A DNA stretch of 64,000 nt from Idiomarina fontislapidosi (lineage in GTDB: Bacteria > Pseudomonadota > Gammaproteobacteria > Enterobacterales > Alteromonadaceae). This document shows, piece after piece, positions 17,223 to 25,958 of this stretch. The stretch spans positions 455,467 through 519,466 of the forward strand of contig NZ_QJST01000001.1 in NCBI RefSeq assembly GCF_003226255.1. The letters run 5' to 3'. Position 1 is the stretch's first letter; the number at the start of each line of letters is the position of its first letter. The translations under genes and the position numbers were made by a program. A model generated the notes under the pieces. It was not told the DNA's origin. It searched no databases and saw only the letters and a list, made by a program, of their open reading frames with translations.

Positions 17223-18837
17223 TCGTAAAACTATCCTTAACCCATTGATGCGCGGTATCAGGATTACCCACTAAGGTACCCAAATTACGGCCTGTGCGAT
17301 TGAAGAAATTGTCACACACCAGTTGACTCCGCTCTGGTTGCATGTGCTCTATTGCTAATGCTGCTTGAGTCAGTAGGGCAATCTCATCGACTAAACGACG
17401 GGCGTTAAATGGTGTTGGTGATTGAGCATCAAGCTCACGCTGTAAACGTTCTGCCGCTTGGTCGAAGCTATGATATCGACCATATGCACGACTGATAAAA
17501 CGGAACCAGGTGGTGAGCAGTTGCGGATCTTTTTCGCACGCGCGCAATACATCTAAGCACTGGATGTTGCCGCTGCCTTCCCAAATCGCATTAATCGGTG
17601 CTTCGCGATATAAGCGCGGCATTGGGGTATTCTCCATCACGCCCATGCCACCAATGACTTCCATGGCCTCGTACGTGATTTGAGGTGCACGCTTACAAAT
17701 CCAATATTTGCCAACGGGAATAAGCAACCGAGCGAGCTTTTTCGCCTCATCATCTTCAGGCTCGTCTAACCATCGCGCTACACTCATAGTCCAAAGCAAT
17801 GCACAATCGCTTTCGATAGCCATGTCACACAAAAGGTTTACCATAAGTGGCTGTTCAATCAGGCGAGCGCCAAATGCTGTGCGGTAATGGCAATGATGTA
17901 ACGATTGTACTAACGCCTGACGGAGTAAAGCAGATGAGCCAATCATACAGTCGAAACGAGTCATCGCGACCATATCGATGATCGTTCTCACTCCTTTGCC
18001 TTCGGTACCCAGTAATCGAGCCTCTACATCATGCAATTCGACCTCGCAGGATGCGTTGGATTGATTACCCATCTTGCGTTTTAACTGTTGAATATGAATA
18101 CCATTTCGGCAGCCGTCTTCTTGCCAGCGAGGGACCAAAAAGCAACCCAGTCCTTGTTCTGTTTGTGCCAACATGAGAAACAGATCGCTCATCGGCGCCG
18201 ATAGAAACCACTTGTGACCGTTCAGTCGATAACGTTCACCCTCACCACCGTGCGTGAAAGGCCTTGCTTGGGTTGTATTACTGCGTACGTCAGAACCACC
18301 TTGCTTTTCGGTCATCCCCATACCTACGGTTACAGCTGACTTGTCATAAAACGGGACATCGCGTGCGTCATAGCGAGGCTGCAGGAGGGGCTCTTTTAAT
18401 TGTGGGTACAAACGACTGTTTTGCAGCACTGGAATAGCAGCAAAGGTCATGGTAATGGGGCAACCATGACCCGCCTCAAGTTGACTATTGAGGTAGTAGC
18501 GAATCGTGCGTTCAACATGGGAGTAGGGCGCTTTCGAACGCCACACGCCATTATGAAGCTTCTGCTCTGTCGCGATATGCATGAGCTCATGGTAGCTTTC
18601 ATGGTAAGCAATGTGGTTAATGCGTTCGCCATACCTGTCATGGGTGAACAACTCGGGTAGATAATGATTCGCCGACTCACAGCGAGCAAGATGCTGCTCG
18701 CTCCCCAACAGCGCACCGAATCGCACGCGCTCGGCTTCATCGCGTTGATTGCCAAAGCGCTGAGCACATTGTTGCAAAAAGCGATCACTGTGGTACACAT
18801 TGTAATTGACCAAATGAGGCGGTTGGTTAAATGCCAT
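17215..18837 (-). CDS. aidB: AidB-like acyl-CoA dehydrogenase
   Basis: A 540-residue flavoprotein nearly collinear with E. coli AidB (541 residues), part of the adaptive response to alkylating agents. Matching blocks include GHGCPITMTFAA (about 122-133), GMGMTEKQGGSDVRSNTT (about 170), NASCEVE, MTRFDCMIGS and WEGSGNIQCLDVLR (about 425). E. coli AidB binds FAD and DNA and has weak isovaleryl-CoA dehydrogenase activity. No ada gene is adjacent, so control by methylated Ada cannot be judged. It overlaps the DUF3293-like gene. Confidence 0.9.
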   Translation of the reverse strand: MAFNQPPHLVNYNVYHSDRFLQQCAQRFGNQRDEAERVRFGALLGSEQHLARCESANHYLPELFTHDRYGERINHIAYHESYHELMHIATEQKLHNGVWRSKAPYSHVERTIRYYLNSQLEAGHGCPITMTFAAIPVLQNSRLYPQLKEPLLQPRYDARDVPFYDKSAVTVGMGMTEKQGGSDVRSNTTQARPFTHGGEGERYRLNGHKWFLSAPMSDLFLMLAQTEQGLGCFLVPRWQEDGCRNGIHIQQLKRKMGNQSNASCEVELHDVEARLLGTEGKGVRTIIDMVAMTRFDCMIGSSALLRQALVQSLHHCHYRTAFGARLIEQPLMVNLLCDMAIESDCALLWTMSVARWLDEPEDDEAKKLARLLIPVGKYWICKRAPQITYEAMEVIGGMGVMENTPMPRLYREAPINAIWEGSGNIQCLDVLRACEKDPQLLTTWFRFISRAYGRYHSFDQAAERLQRELDAQSPTPFNARRLVDEIALLTQAALAIEHMQPERSQLVCDNFFNRTGRNLGTLVGNPDTAHQWVKDSFTIG

Positions 18838-18849
18838 GTCGGTATCTAT

Positions 18850-19713
18850 TTATTGACGCTCATCGCTGAACTCAGGGCGGGGACGATCCGTGCCCAACCA
18901 TAAATCCAACGACTGCAGAAAATCGGAATCGCTCTTAACCTGATTGAGCACTCGGTTCATATTATTTATCGCGTGTTGGCCCCATCGATTATTACTGCAA
19001 CCCACAGCACCCAAAATAACCTTATCTTGATTCTCTTTGATGGGGATAAATACCAAAGGTTCAAAGTCAGGATCGCTCTGCCCCTCGGTGCGCTGAAAGT
19101 AGGTCATCAGCATTTTGTAATCGAGTGTATAATCGATTCGGTTGGTCGCGATCATCGCCATAAGGTTCATATGCGCACCTTCGCCGGATACCTCTTGAAA
19201 GTGATCGGACGGAATTAAGTAATCTTCAACAATGGGTTGTAACTCACCGTAGCGCCGTTCTATTGGCTGTGCAAATCGATAATTGCTCTGTGCCAGTTGT
19301 GTGAACGACAACGGCTCTCCAAATCGTTTGATGAGTTTTTGAGCATTGGATGCAGAAGTGATAACTCCGTGCGGTGGGTAGGCATGGGTTACCTCAGAGA
19401 AAATGAAATCTTTGTTATAATTGCTACCTTTAATTAAGCAAGGAAAGCACAAATGCTGATTACTACGCATGAGCTTGGTAATGCGCCGCGAGGGTAGTTT
19501 ACGTTTAGTTTGTGAGAGTGTAGGTAGCTCGCGTTCGAAGGTGTTCACTAACGTGTCGCAGAAGCCAGCATTCTCGTACTCGCCTTGCCAGATATGGAAT
19601 GGAGGTGACACATTAACTCCCCAAACGATCTCGTTATGTTGATCGGCAAAGGTCCAAGTTGATGCAAGTAACATGAACAAAAATAGTTGTACTTTTAAAA
19701 TAGAACCTATCAT
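18850..19713 (-). CDS. Periplasmic substrate-binding protein (SBP-bac-3 / TIGR02285-like)
   Basis: A 287-residue protein with a signal peptide (hydrophobic stretch to about residue 22, cleavage near TFADQ) and a two-lobed binding-protein pattern (IVWGVNVSPPFHI near the start). A paired-Cys CFPCLIKG segment sits in the first lobe. No permease or ATPase gene is near. It therefore looks like one of the orphan amino-acid-binding-like proteins common in Alteromonadales, which may sense rather than transport. The ligand is unknown. Confidence 0.72.
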   Translation of the reverse strand: MIGSILKVQLFLFMLLASTWTFADQHNEIVWGVNVSPPFHIWQGEYENAGFCDTLVNTFERELPTLSQTKRKLPSRRITKLMRSNQHLCFPCLIKGSNYNKDFIFSEVTHAYPPHGVITSASNAQKLIKRFGEPLSFTQLAQSNYRFAQPIERRYGELQPIVEDYLIPSDHFQEVSGEGAHMNLMAMIATNRIDYTLDYKMLMTYFQRTEGQSDPDFEPLVFIPIKENQDKVILGAVGCSNNRWGQHAINNMNRVLNQVKSDSDFLQSLDLWLGTDRPRPEFSDERQ

Positions 19714-19806
19714 ATGCGGATTCTCTAACCGTTAGAGCCGCGTCTATCGTTGACGCTTTCTAACAAAAAATCAATATTTTTATAAATTTAAGTTATAGAG
19801 GCGAAA

Positions 19807-20307
19807 ATGACAAAGATCGTTTTCAATCATGGCAAGGAAAGTGGCCCGTGGGGCTTAAAAATAAAGGCGCTCGCGGATAGTGCAAAAAATCGAAACTTCG
19901 CAGTCGAGAGTATTGATTATCAAGATCAGATGGACCCTGATGCACGTGCTGAGCGTTTAGCGGACTACCTTAATGAACAGCACGATGAGTCCGTGCTCCT
20001 CGTTGGCTCCAGCATGGGGGGCTACGTCGCGCTTGCTAACAGTGCCCACCCGAGCGTAGTAGGATGTTTTTTAATGGCGCCGGCGCTCTATATGGGAGGA
20101 CGTGTTGATTTTGATAAGTTGTCACCTCGTGGACCCGTGAGTGTTATCCATGGCTGGCACGATGACATCGTAAACTGGCAAAACAGCGTCAAATTTTGTC
20201 AACGGATAGCGGCGGACTTGCATTTGATCGCCGATGACCACCGCTTGGTCAACCAGCTTGACGAGGTCGTGCGTGATTTTGAACATTTTTTAGGGAACTT
20301 TAAATGA
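19807..20307 (+). CDS. Small alpha/beta hydrolase
   Basis: A 166-residue alpha/beta-hydrolase. The nucleophile elbow is GSSMGG (Ser about 68-69), the acid is probably in GWHDDIV and the catalytic His in ADDHRL near the end. NHGKESGPWG forms the oxyanion turn at the N-terminus. Short hydrolases of this type (YqiA/YcfP-like) cleave small esters. The stop overlaps the next start (ATGA). Confidence 0.82.
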   Translation: MTKIVFNHGKESGPWGLKIKALADSAKNRNFAVESIDYQDQMDPDARAERLADYLNEQHDESVLLVGSSMGGYVALANSAHPSVVGCFLMAPALYMGGRVDFDKLSPRGPVSVIHGWHDDIVNWQNSVKFCQRIAADLHLIADDHRLVNQLDEVVRDFEHFLGNFK

Positions 20308-20723
20308 GTGATTTTGAACTTGATGCACGGTTAGCGCAGGACTCTGTGTTGTTAGCACGTGGGCCTTTGTCACAGTTGAGATTAATGAAGGCAGCGGATT
20401 GCACCTGGTTTTTGCTTGTGCCAGAGCAAAAGGGTGTCACCGAAATAACCGATTTGTCGGAAACTGACCAGCTGAATCTGTGGAAAGAAAGCCAAGCGCT
20501 CAGTGAGTGGTTGTTACAAATATATACTGGGTGCAAACTTAACGTTGCCGCGATTGGCAATGTGGTCAGTCAACTCCACATGCATCACGTCGTTAGATAT
20601 CCTACCGATGCATTTTGGCCAGCGCCGATTTGGGGACAAACAATGACTCGTTTTCATGCCGATAACGATATCGAGGCTATTCGCTCGCGCTTGAGCGAGT
20701 GTTCTAAATTTATTTTGGTTTAG
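20304..20723 (+). CDS. HIT domain protein
   Basis: A 139-residue histidine-triad-superfamily protein with the motif SQLHMHHVVRYP (about 91-102). The nucleophile-position His is kept, but the third His of the usual HxHxH is shifted: the series reads H-M-H-H-V. Marine gammaproteobacterial relatives I recall have the same form, so this looks like a subfamily trait. HIT enzymes hydrolyse nucleotide phosphoramidates or dinucleotides. It is translationally coupled to the hydrolase gene through a 4-bp overlap. Confidence 0.82.
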   Translation: MSDFELDARLAQDSVLLARGPLSQLRLMKAADCTWFLLVPEQKGVTEITDLSETDQLNLWKESQALSEWLLQIYTGCKLNVAAIGNVVSQLHMHHVVRYPTDAFWPAPIWGQTMTRFHADNDIEAIRSRLSECSKFILV

Positions 20724-20760
20724 GCTGATCGATAACTTTCATATAAACGTTTGATAAGGC

Positions 20761-21360
20761 ATGAAAAAGCACGCAGCACTAAAACATCTAAAGCAAGCAA
20801 CCGACAGCGCGCACCAAGCAGCGGAGAAATCAGGGCTCATGCAACCACTGATGTCTACCGATGTAAGCAAAGAAGCGTATCTGCATGCGCTGAATGGTTT
20901 GTACTATTGGCTCGATAAGTATGAGGTGTGTTTGCAAACGTGGTTGTCCAAAAATAACCACGTGCTGCCCGAGTATGTTTATCAAGCGCGGGCAGGGCAC
21001 ATTGTCAGTGACATACATGAGCTGGGCGGGTTCACGCCACCGCCTCAGACTCAGCATGAACGAGCGACCTCGGTCTATCAAGCGCTCGGATATGCCTATG
21101 TCATTGAGGGCAGTACGCAGGGTGGTCGTATGTTGAGCCAACGGTTAGATAAGCTGCTTCAACTTAACGGTTCGGGATTAAGTTATTTTAATTATTATCA
21201 ACAGGGTTCGTGGCAGCGATTCGTGAGCGCATTTGATTCATTTACGTGCACTCGATCGCAACTTGATGAGATGACTGCAGCTGCACTGAGTGCATTTCAT
21301 TCGTTTACCCGAGTCGCGCAACAAATGACTCTGAATGATCGCGCAAAAGTGGCTCATTAA
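20761..21360 (+). CDS. Biliverdin-producing heme oxygenase
   Basis: A 199-residue heme oxygenase. The proximal heme-ligand His is in DSAHQAAE (His18), and the Gly-rich distal helix is in YAYVIEGSTQGGRML (about 100-114). It opens heme to biliverdin, CO and iron. It lies 18 bp before the phytochrome gene, the bphO-bphP arrangement, so it should make that sensor's chromophore. Confidence 0.9.
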   Translation: MKKHAALKHLKQATDSAHQAAEKSGLMQPLMSTDVSKEAYLHALNGLYYWLDKYEVCLQTWLSKNNHVLPEYVYQARAGHIVSDIHELGGFTPPPQTQHERATSVYQALGYAYVIEGSTQGGRMLSQRLDKLLQLNGSGLSYFNYYQQGSWQRFVSAFDSFTCTRSQLDEMTAAALSAFHSFTRVAQQMTLNDRAKVAH

Positions 21361-21378
21361 TTATGTTAGGTGATTTTA

Positions 21379-23448
21379 GTGACTGACAGTACTTCGGTTT
21401 CATATCAAGAGGCAATGGAGAATTGTGCCAAGGAGCCAGTTCATGCACCGCAATGTGTGCAATCAATAGGCACGTTACTCGCTGTAGATAACAAAAGTGA
21501 CCGTATCGTTGCAGTCAGCGAGAATAGCCACGAGATATTAGGTTGTACCGTCGATAAATTGATAGATCGACCATTAGATGAATGCTTACCCGAAGATTTT
21601 TTGAATCAGTATCAGGTGGCACTATCGCAATTAAGACAAGGCGCTGAGCACGAGAATTTTGCCTGGCAAAATGCTGACCACTATTTTTTCTCGCGCATCT
21701 ATTTTAGCCAATCATGGTTAGTGATAGAAACGGAAATTGATAACGCCGAGCCCGACCTAAAACGTTCGTGTTACTTTGACAGAGCATTGCTTGATATTTC
21801 CAATGCTAAGAACGTCGACCAAACCATGAAGAAACTGTGCCAATCAATCAGTGAATTAAGTGGTTACGAACGGGTATTGGTTTATAAATTCGATGATAAT
21901 TGGAACGGTCGCGTGGTGTGTGAGCATACGAGCCGTGATGATATCGAGCAGTATAATGGGTTAAGCTTTCCAGCCAGTGATATTCCCAAGCAAGTGCGTG
22001 AATTGTACCGAGTTAATCCGATTCGCTATATCGCCGATGTCGATACGGCCGACGCCGCTATTATTTACACCGATGAGTTAACCTCAACACGGCTCGACCT
22101 CTCTCTGGGTACCATCAGAGGCAAATCGCCAATCCATACGGAATACATGAAGAATATGGGGTTGCAGCGTTCCATGTCGGTGGCGTTGTTCGACCAAAAT
22201 CAGCTGTGGGGATTGGTCTCGTGCCACGGCGTTTCAGCCCACCGGTTATCTTATTCTACGCGGCTTAATATCCATTCTTTGGTCAAGCTTGCCGAACAAC
22301 GGTTAATGTTGCATAAGCAGTTCGAGGCCGATCGATTTTTTGACCGAGTCGAGGAAAGTCGTAAGGCACTGTTGGACCGTAAACGCGAGATAAAGTCACC
22401 TCAGCAATTGTTAGAGGATGAAGGCGACTACTGGCTCGATCTGTTCGAAGCCAGTGCGGTGGCGCTCATCACAACGCAAATGCAACGAGTGGTCGGTGAT
22501 GATATTGATGTTCCCACGTTACAGAGAGTCAGAGTGTGGCTTAACGAAAACCATGGTGTAACAGGGTTATTCACAGAGCGCGACTGTCGCTTATCGGAGT
22601 TACGCGAAGCGGTACCAGAATTACCTTACTGTGGTGTACTTGCGGTATCGATGCCTGTCGATAAGCGCAACCACGGTTGGTTGGTGTTCTTTAGACAGCA
22701 GGAAACTGAAGTGTTTCGCTGGGCTGGTAGCTTAGAAAAAGGTGACGTGCGTGAATATCAGGGACGAAAGGTGCTCTCGCCACGTAACTCGTTTGAACAA
22801 TGGCAACAAAATGTCGACGGTTACGCGCCCGTGTGGACAGAAGTACAAGTTGAGGCAGCAAAAATCTTAGCAGAAGATCTCGCGATTGGCGCGTCGGCGT
22901 ACAAAATTGAACAGCTGAATCAAGAATTAACCGAGGCGAACGAGCGACTTGAACACCTGGTTCATACCGATGCGCTAACGCAAATCTGGAACCGTTACCA
23001 TATGGAGCAGACCTTAGAAGAGGAGGTCAAACGTTGCGAGCGCCACGGTCGAGATTTATCGGTCATTCTATTAGATGTTGATCACTTTAAACGCGTCAAC
23101 GATGACTATGGTCATGACGTGGGTGACAACGTGCTCAAGTTGATTAGTGAAGCCATTGAAAAATGGCTGCGCAGCAGCGATGTGTTTGGTCGCTGGGGAG
23201 GCGAGGAGTTTTTGATTATTGCGCCTGAAACCAATTTGGAACGCGCCGGTCAACTTGCTGAACGTTTGCGTAAACGGTTATCAAATCTACAATTTGACAA
23301 AGTTGGTCAAGTCACGGCAAGCTTTGGTGTAGCCGAACTATTAGCAGCTGAGAGCCGTAACAGCTTGGTTAAGCGTGCCGATAATGCACTTTACAAGGTC
23401 AAAGAGTCTGGACGGAACAGCGTGGAGGTCTCGCCAGGCAAGAATTAA
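21379..23448 (+). CDS. Bacteriophytochrome with diguanylate cyclase output
   Basis: A red/far-red light sensor of 689 residues with PAS, GAF, PHY and GGDEF domains. The GTG at 21379 is chosen because AGGTGA lies 6 bp upstream. Cys16 in ENCAKEPVH is at the biliverdin-attachment position of bacterial phytochromes. The GAF domain has PASDIP (about 198-203) and the chromophore-pocket His in SCHG (about 282). The PHY tongue has PRNSF. The cyclase active site GGEEF (about 607-611) is intact, so it should make c-di-GMP under light control. With the upstream heme oxygenase it forms a self-sufficient light-to-c-di-GMP module. Confidence 0.92.
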   Translation: MTDSTSVSYQEAMENCAKEPVHAPQCVQSIGTLLAVDNKSDRIVAVSENSHEILGCTVDKLIDRPLDECLPEDFLNQYQVALSQLRQGAEHENFAWQNADHYFFSRIYFSQSWLVIETEIDNAEPDLKRSCYFDRALLDISNAKNVDQTMKKLCQSISELSGYERVLVYKFDDNWNGRVVCEHTSRDDIEQYNGLSFPASDIPKQVRELYRVNPIRYIADVDTADAAIIYTDELTSTRLDLSLGTIRGKSPIHTEYMKNMGLQRSMSVALFDQNQLWGLVSCHGVSAHRLSYSTRLNIHSLVKLAEQRLMLHKQFEADRFFDRVEESRKALLDRKREIKSPQQLLEDEGDYWLDLFEASAVALITTQMQRVVGDDIDVPTLQRVRVWLNENHGVTGLFTERDCRLSELREAVPELPYCGVLAVSMPVDKRNHGWLVFFRQQETEVFRWAGSLEKGDVREYQGRKVLSPRNSFEQWQQNVDGYAPVWTEVQVEAAKILAEDLAIGASAYKIEQLNQELTEANERLEHLVHTDALTQIWNRYHMEQTLEEEVKRCERHGRDLSVILLDVDHFKRVNDDYGHDVGDNVLKLISEAIEKWLRSSDVFGRWGGEEFLIIAPETNLERAGQLAERLRKRLSNLQFDKVGQVTASFGVAELLAAESRNSLVKRADNALYKVKESGRNSVEVSPGKN

Positions 23449-23460
23449 AAGGAACAACAC

Positions 23461-24450
23461 ATGTGGCCTCAACTAGGGTGGACAACCCGCTCTGAGCTAT
23501 TAAACCTTGCCGAGCAGGCGGGGGGCATCAGAGCTCAATTTGAGTCGGTTGAGGTTGACAGTGTATCGCGGCAAACCTGGCTAAATGAGAAGCAGGCTGC
23601 CAGCATTGAGTGTGACAACCTCAACGCCCATCGGGTTAACCTATCGGCGTTGTATGACCACATGGAACAGTGGCAACCTCTGAGTGAACAAGCGCTAAAA
23701 AAGGCACACCGGCAACTGATGCTGAATTTGAGCATGCGCGCCGGACAATATCGCGGAACCTCGGTAGCGATTTATCACCATGGTCGAAATATCTATGCTT
23801 CGCCACCTGCTACCGGCATTACTCGAGCGCTCAATGAGCTCTTTAACGAACTCAACTCACCTAACTGCCATCCACTCTATCGAACTGCACTGTTCTTCGA
23901 CACGTTTGAAAATTGGCAACCTTTCGCCGAGGCAAACGGTTGTATTACTCGCTTTTGGCTTACCTTGTTACTCCGTAGTTGGCACCCGTTATTTCAATGG
24001 CTGAATTTAGAGCAGGGTTGGCTTCAGGCTATCGATGAGCTGGCCGAAGCGCGGCAAGTTGATCGCAGCGAACGCTCGGAAGCATTCATCATGTGGTTGG
24101 TCAGTGTGCTGCGACACAGCATGGTGGATTTAACGCAAAAACTCAGTCACCTGAACGAGAATGAAGCCGAAGAACACACAGTATGTTCGGAGAAGTTTTC
24201 GGACATGTGTTCGGTAAAGGGTTCGGAAAAGTGGTCTACAGCCCGTAAGATACTGTTTTTGGTTAATCAGGAGCGTGATATGAGCGCTCAACGCATTGCC
24301 CAACTATTAGAGTTAAGCTCACGGGCAGTAGAAAAGCAATTTGCTCGTCTCAAACAACAGGGCAAGCTCGAGCGTGTCGGTAGTCCAAGGGGCGGCTACT
24401 GGCGTGTTATGGTGTCGCCGTCTCAGCAGTTATCGTTACCGGAATGTTAA
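23461..24450 (+). CDS. Fic-like protein with degenerate catalytic motif and winged-helix C-terminus
   Basis: A 329-residue protein with Fic-family architecture: an N-terminal helical region, GQYRGTSVAIY and IYASPPA (the usual flap region, about 95-116), then the Fic core at 153-161. The core reads QPFAEANGC where HPFxDGNGR is expected. The catalytic His is Gln, one Gly is Ala and the phosphate-binding Arg is Cys, so AMP transfer should be abolished. A linker with degenerate SEK repeats (about 243-260) leads to a winged-helix DNA-binding domain (MSAQRIAQLLELSSRAVEKQ). It probably acts as a regulator or a decoy. The reading frame is intact and overlaps the next gene's end by 44 bp. Confidence 0.75.
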   Translation: MWPQLGWTTRSELLNLAEQAGGIRAQFESVEVDSVSRQTWLNEKQAASIECDNLNAHRVNLSALYDHMEQWQPLSEQALKKAHRQLMLNLSMRAGQYRGTSVAIYHHGRNIYASPPATGITRALNELFNELNSPNCHPLYRTALFFDTFENWQPFAEANGCITRFWLTLLLRSWHPLFQWLNLEQGWLQAIDELAEARQVDRSERSEAFIMWLVSVLRHSMVDLTQKLSHLNENEAEEHTVCSEKFSDMCSVKGSEKWSTARKILFLVNQERDMSAQRIAQLLELSSRAVEKQFARLKQQGKLERVGSPRGGYWRVMVSPSQQLSLPEC

Positions 24451-25789
24451 ACCGCTGGCGGATTTTTTCAGCCAGTGCGTATTGAGCGGGCGCAGCACCA
24501 TGTACCAACCGAACTTCGCCCACGGGCAGTGTTGCGTCGCCAATAAAGGCAAGTAACTCACTCTGATCCGCGTGCGCTGAATAGCCCGCAAGGGTCGACA
24601 CCTGCGCGTTAACGCGTCGCTTTTGTTGATTAATAATAACGGTTTGTCCGGCAGCTGCTTGTTGTATTGTTGCACCTAAAGTTCCGGCGGCTTGATAGCC
24701 TACAAACAGAATATCGGTGCGAGGGTCTTCGATAAGAACGTCTAAGTAATTAATAATACGCCCGCCGGTGCACATGCCCGAGCCGGCAATCACAATAACC
24801 GGTTCTGCGGTCGACTTAAGTCGGTTTACCAAAGTTAAGTGCAATGCGTGTTCACCGACACGGTGAGCGTGCCGAAAATCTAATGGGTGGCGTCCCGCCG
24901 ACTGCTTCGCCTGACTTGCTTCATCCCATAGCGAATCGTGGTGTTGATAAATATCGGTGACACGGTTTGCCATCGGGGAGTCGATGACAATTTCAGGGAA
25001 GTTGATATGTTTCGCGTCTTGGTGTTGATGCCAAATCTGTTCAAACTCATAGAGTAGCTCTTGCGTGCGGCCAATACTAAAGGCAGGAATAAGGATTGCG
25101 CCACCATCGCTGAGCGCTCGTTTAATCACCGCTTCGAGTTGAGTGATACGTTGGCTTCGGTCTCCATGCAGTCGATCACCGTAGGTACTTTCTAGTATTA
25201 AGAGATCGGCACGATTAAGAGGCGTAGGATCATTAAGTAGCGGCGAGGCACGACAGCCTAAGTCACCGGAAAATACCACCCGCTTGTTAAGTGGTGTGAT
25301 ATCAAAACACAGGTAAGACGAACCAAGTATGTGACCAGCCTCTTCGAAGGTGACTGTGAGAGAGGGGAGTATATTGGTTGGCACGCCGTAGCGACATATC
25401 ACGACCTGCCGAGCAAGCAGACGGCTAAATGCTGCGAGGGCACTTTCATCCTTAATCCCGGCAAGCTGTAATGAATCACCTAACACTAATTGCATCAGAG
25501 CGTGCGTTGCGGCGGTGCAGTAGATAGGTCCTCGGTAGCCTAACGCCAGCAGTTGCGGTAACCGGCCTACGTGATCCAAGTGCGCATGGGTAATGCAGAC
25601 CGCTTTGAGACGCTCAACCTCTACTTGTGTTGCTAACTCATTATTGTCGGAAATGCCTTGAAAGGCCCCGCAATCGATCATGATGGTATGCTGTGAGTTG
25701 ATACGCCAGAGATGGCAAGAGCCTGTGACCTGCCATGTGCCGCCTAAGTGCGATAATTGAATGGGCCAATCAATGGTGGTTGCTGTCAT
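24407..25789 (-). CDS. MBL-fold beta-CASP ribonuclease-like protein
   Basis: A 460-residue metallo-beta-lactamase-fold RNase/mRNA-3'-end-processing-like protein. The metal motif is THAHLDHVG (about 79-87). Further metal ligands and the beta-CASP domain (DSPMANRVTDIY, GSGMCTGGRI) follow, and the C-terminal RMMBL segment has YSAHADQSELL. Such proteins cleave RNA endonucleolytically. The frame extends 34 codons further upstream; the start at 25789 is preferred because the domain begins directly after it. The 3' end overlaps the convergent Fic-like gene by 44 bp. Confidence 0.87.
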   Translation of the reverse strand: MTATTIDWPIQLSHLGGTWQVTGSCHLWRINSQHTIMIDCGAFQGISDNNELATQVEVERLKAVCITHAHLDHVGRLPQLLALGYRGPIYCTAATHALMQLVLGDSLQLAGIKDESALAAFSRLLARQVVICRYGVPTNILPSLTVTFEEAGHILGSSYLCFDITPLNKRVVFSGDLGCRASPLLNDPTPLNRADLLILESTYGDRLHGDRSQRITQLEAVIKRALSDGGAILIPAFSIGRTQELLYEFEQIWHQHQDAKHINFPEIVIDSPMANRVTDIYQHHDSLWDEASQAKQSAGRHPLDFRHAHRVGEHALHLTLVNRLKSTAEPVIVIAGSGMCTGGRIINYLDVLIEDPRTDILFVGYQAAGTLGATIQQAAAGQTVIINQQKRRVNAQVSTLAGYSAHADQSELLAFIGDATLPVGEVRLVHGAAPAQYALAEKIRQRFNIPVTITAETATP

Positions 25790-25958
25790 TGTCGAATCAC
25801 TGTTTAAAGTTATTTTGAACGAGTGTAGTTCAATCCTACTCATCGGCATGCCGAGATAACTCAAAGGCACGTAAGAATTGTGCTGATACATTGCGTGAAG
25901 CGAATCAATGTCAGTAAAATAGCGCGTTATTGAGTCGTAGAAAAAGGAAAAAACGTTT

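Noticed and set aside
24185..24240. TTCGG-containing repeats in the Fic-like gene as an IS end
   Set aside because: They are in-frame codons for a degenerate SEK repeat linker, irregularly spaced, with no break in the gene.
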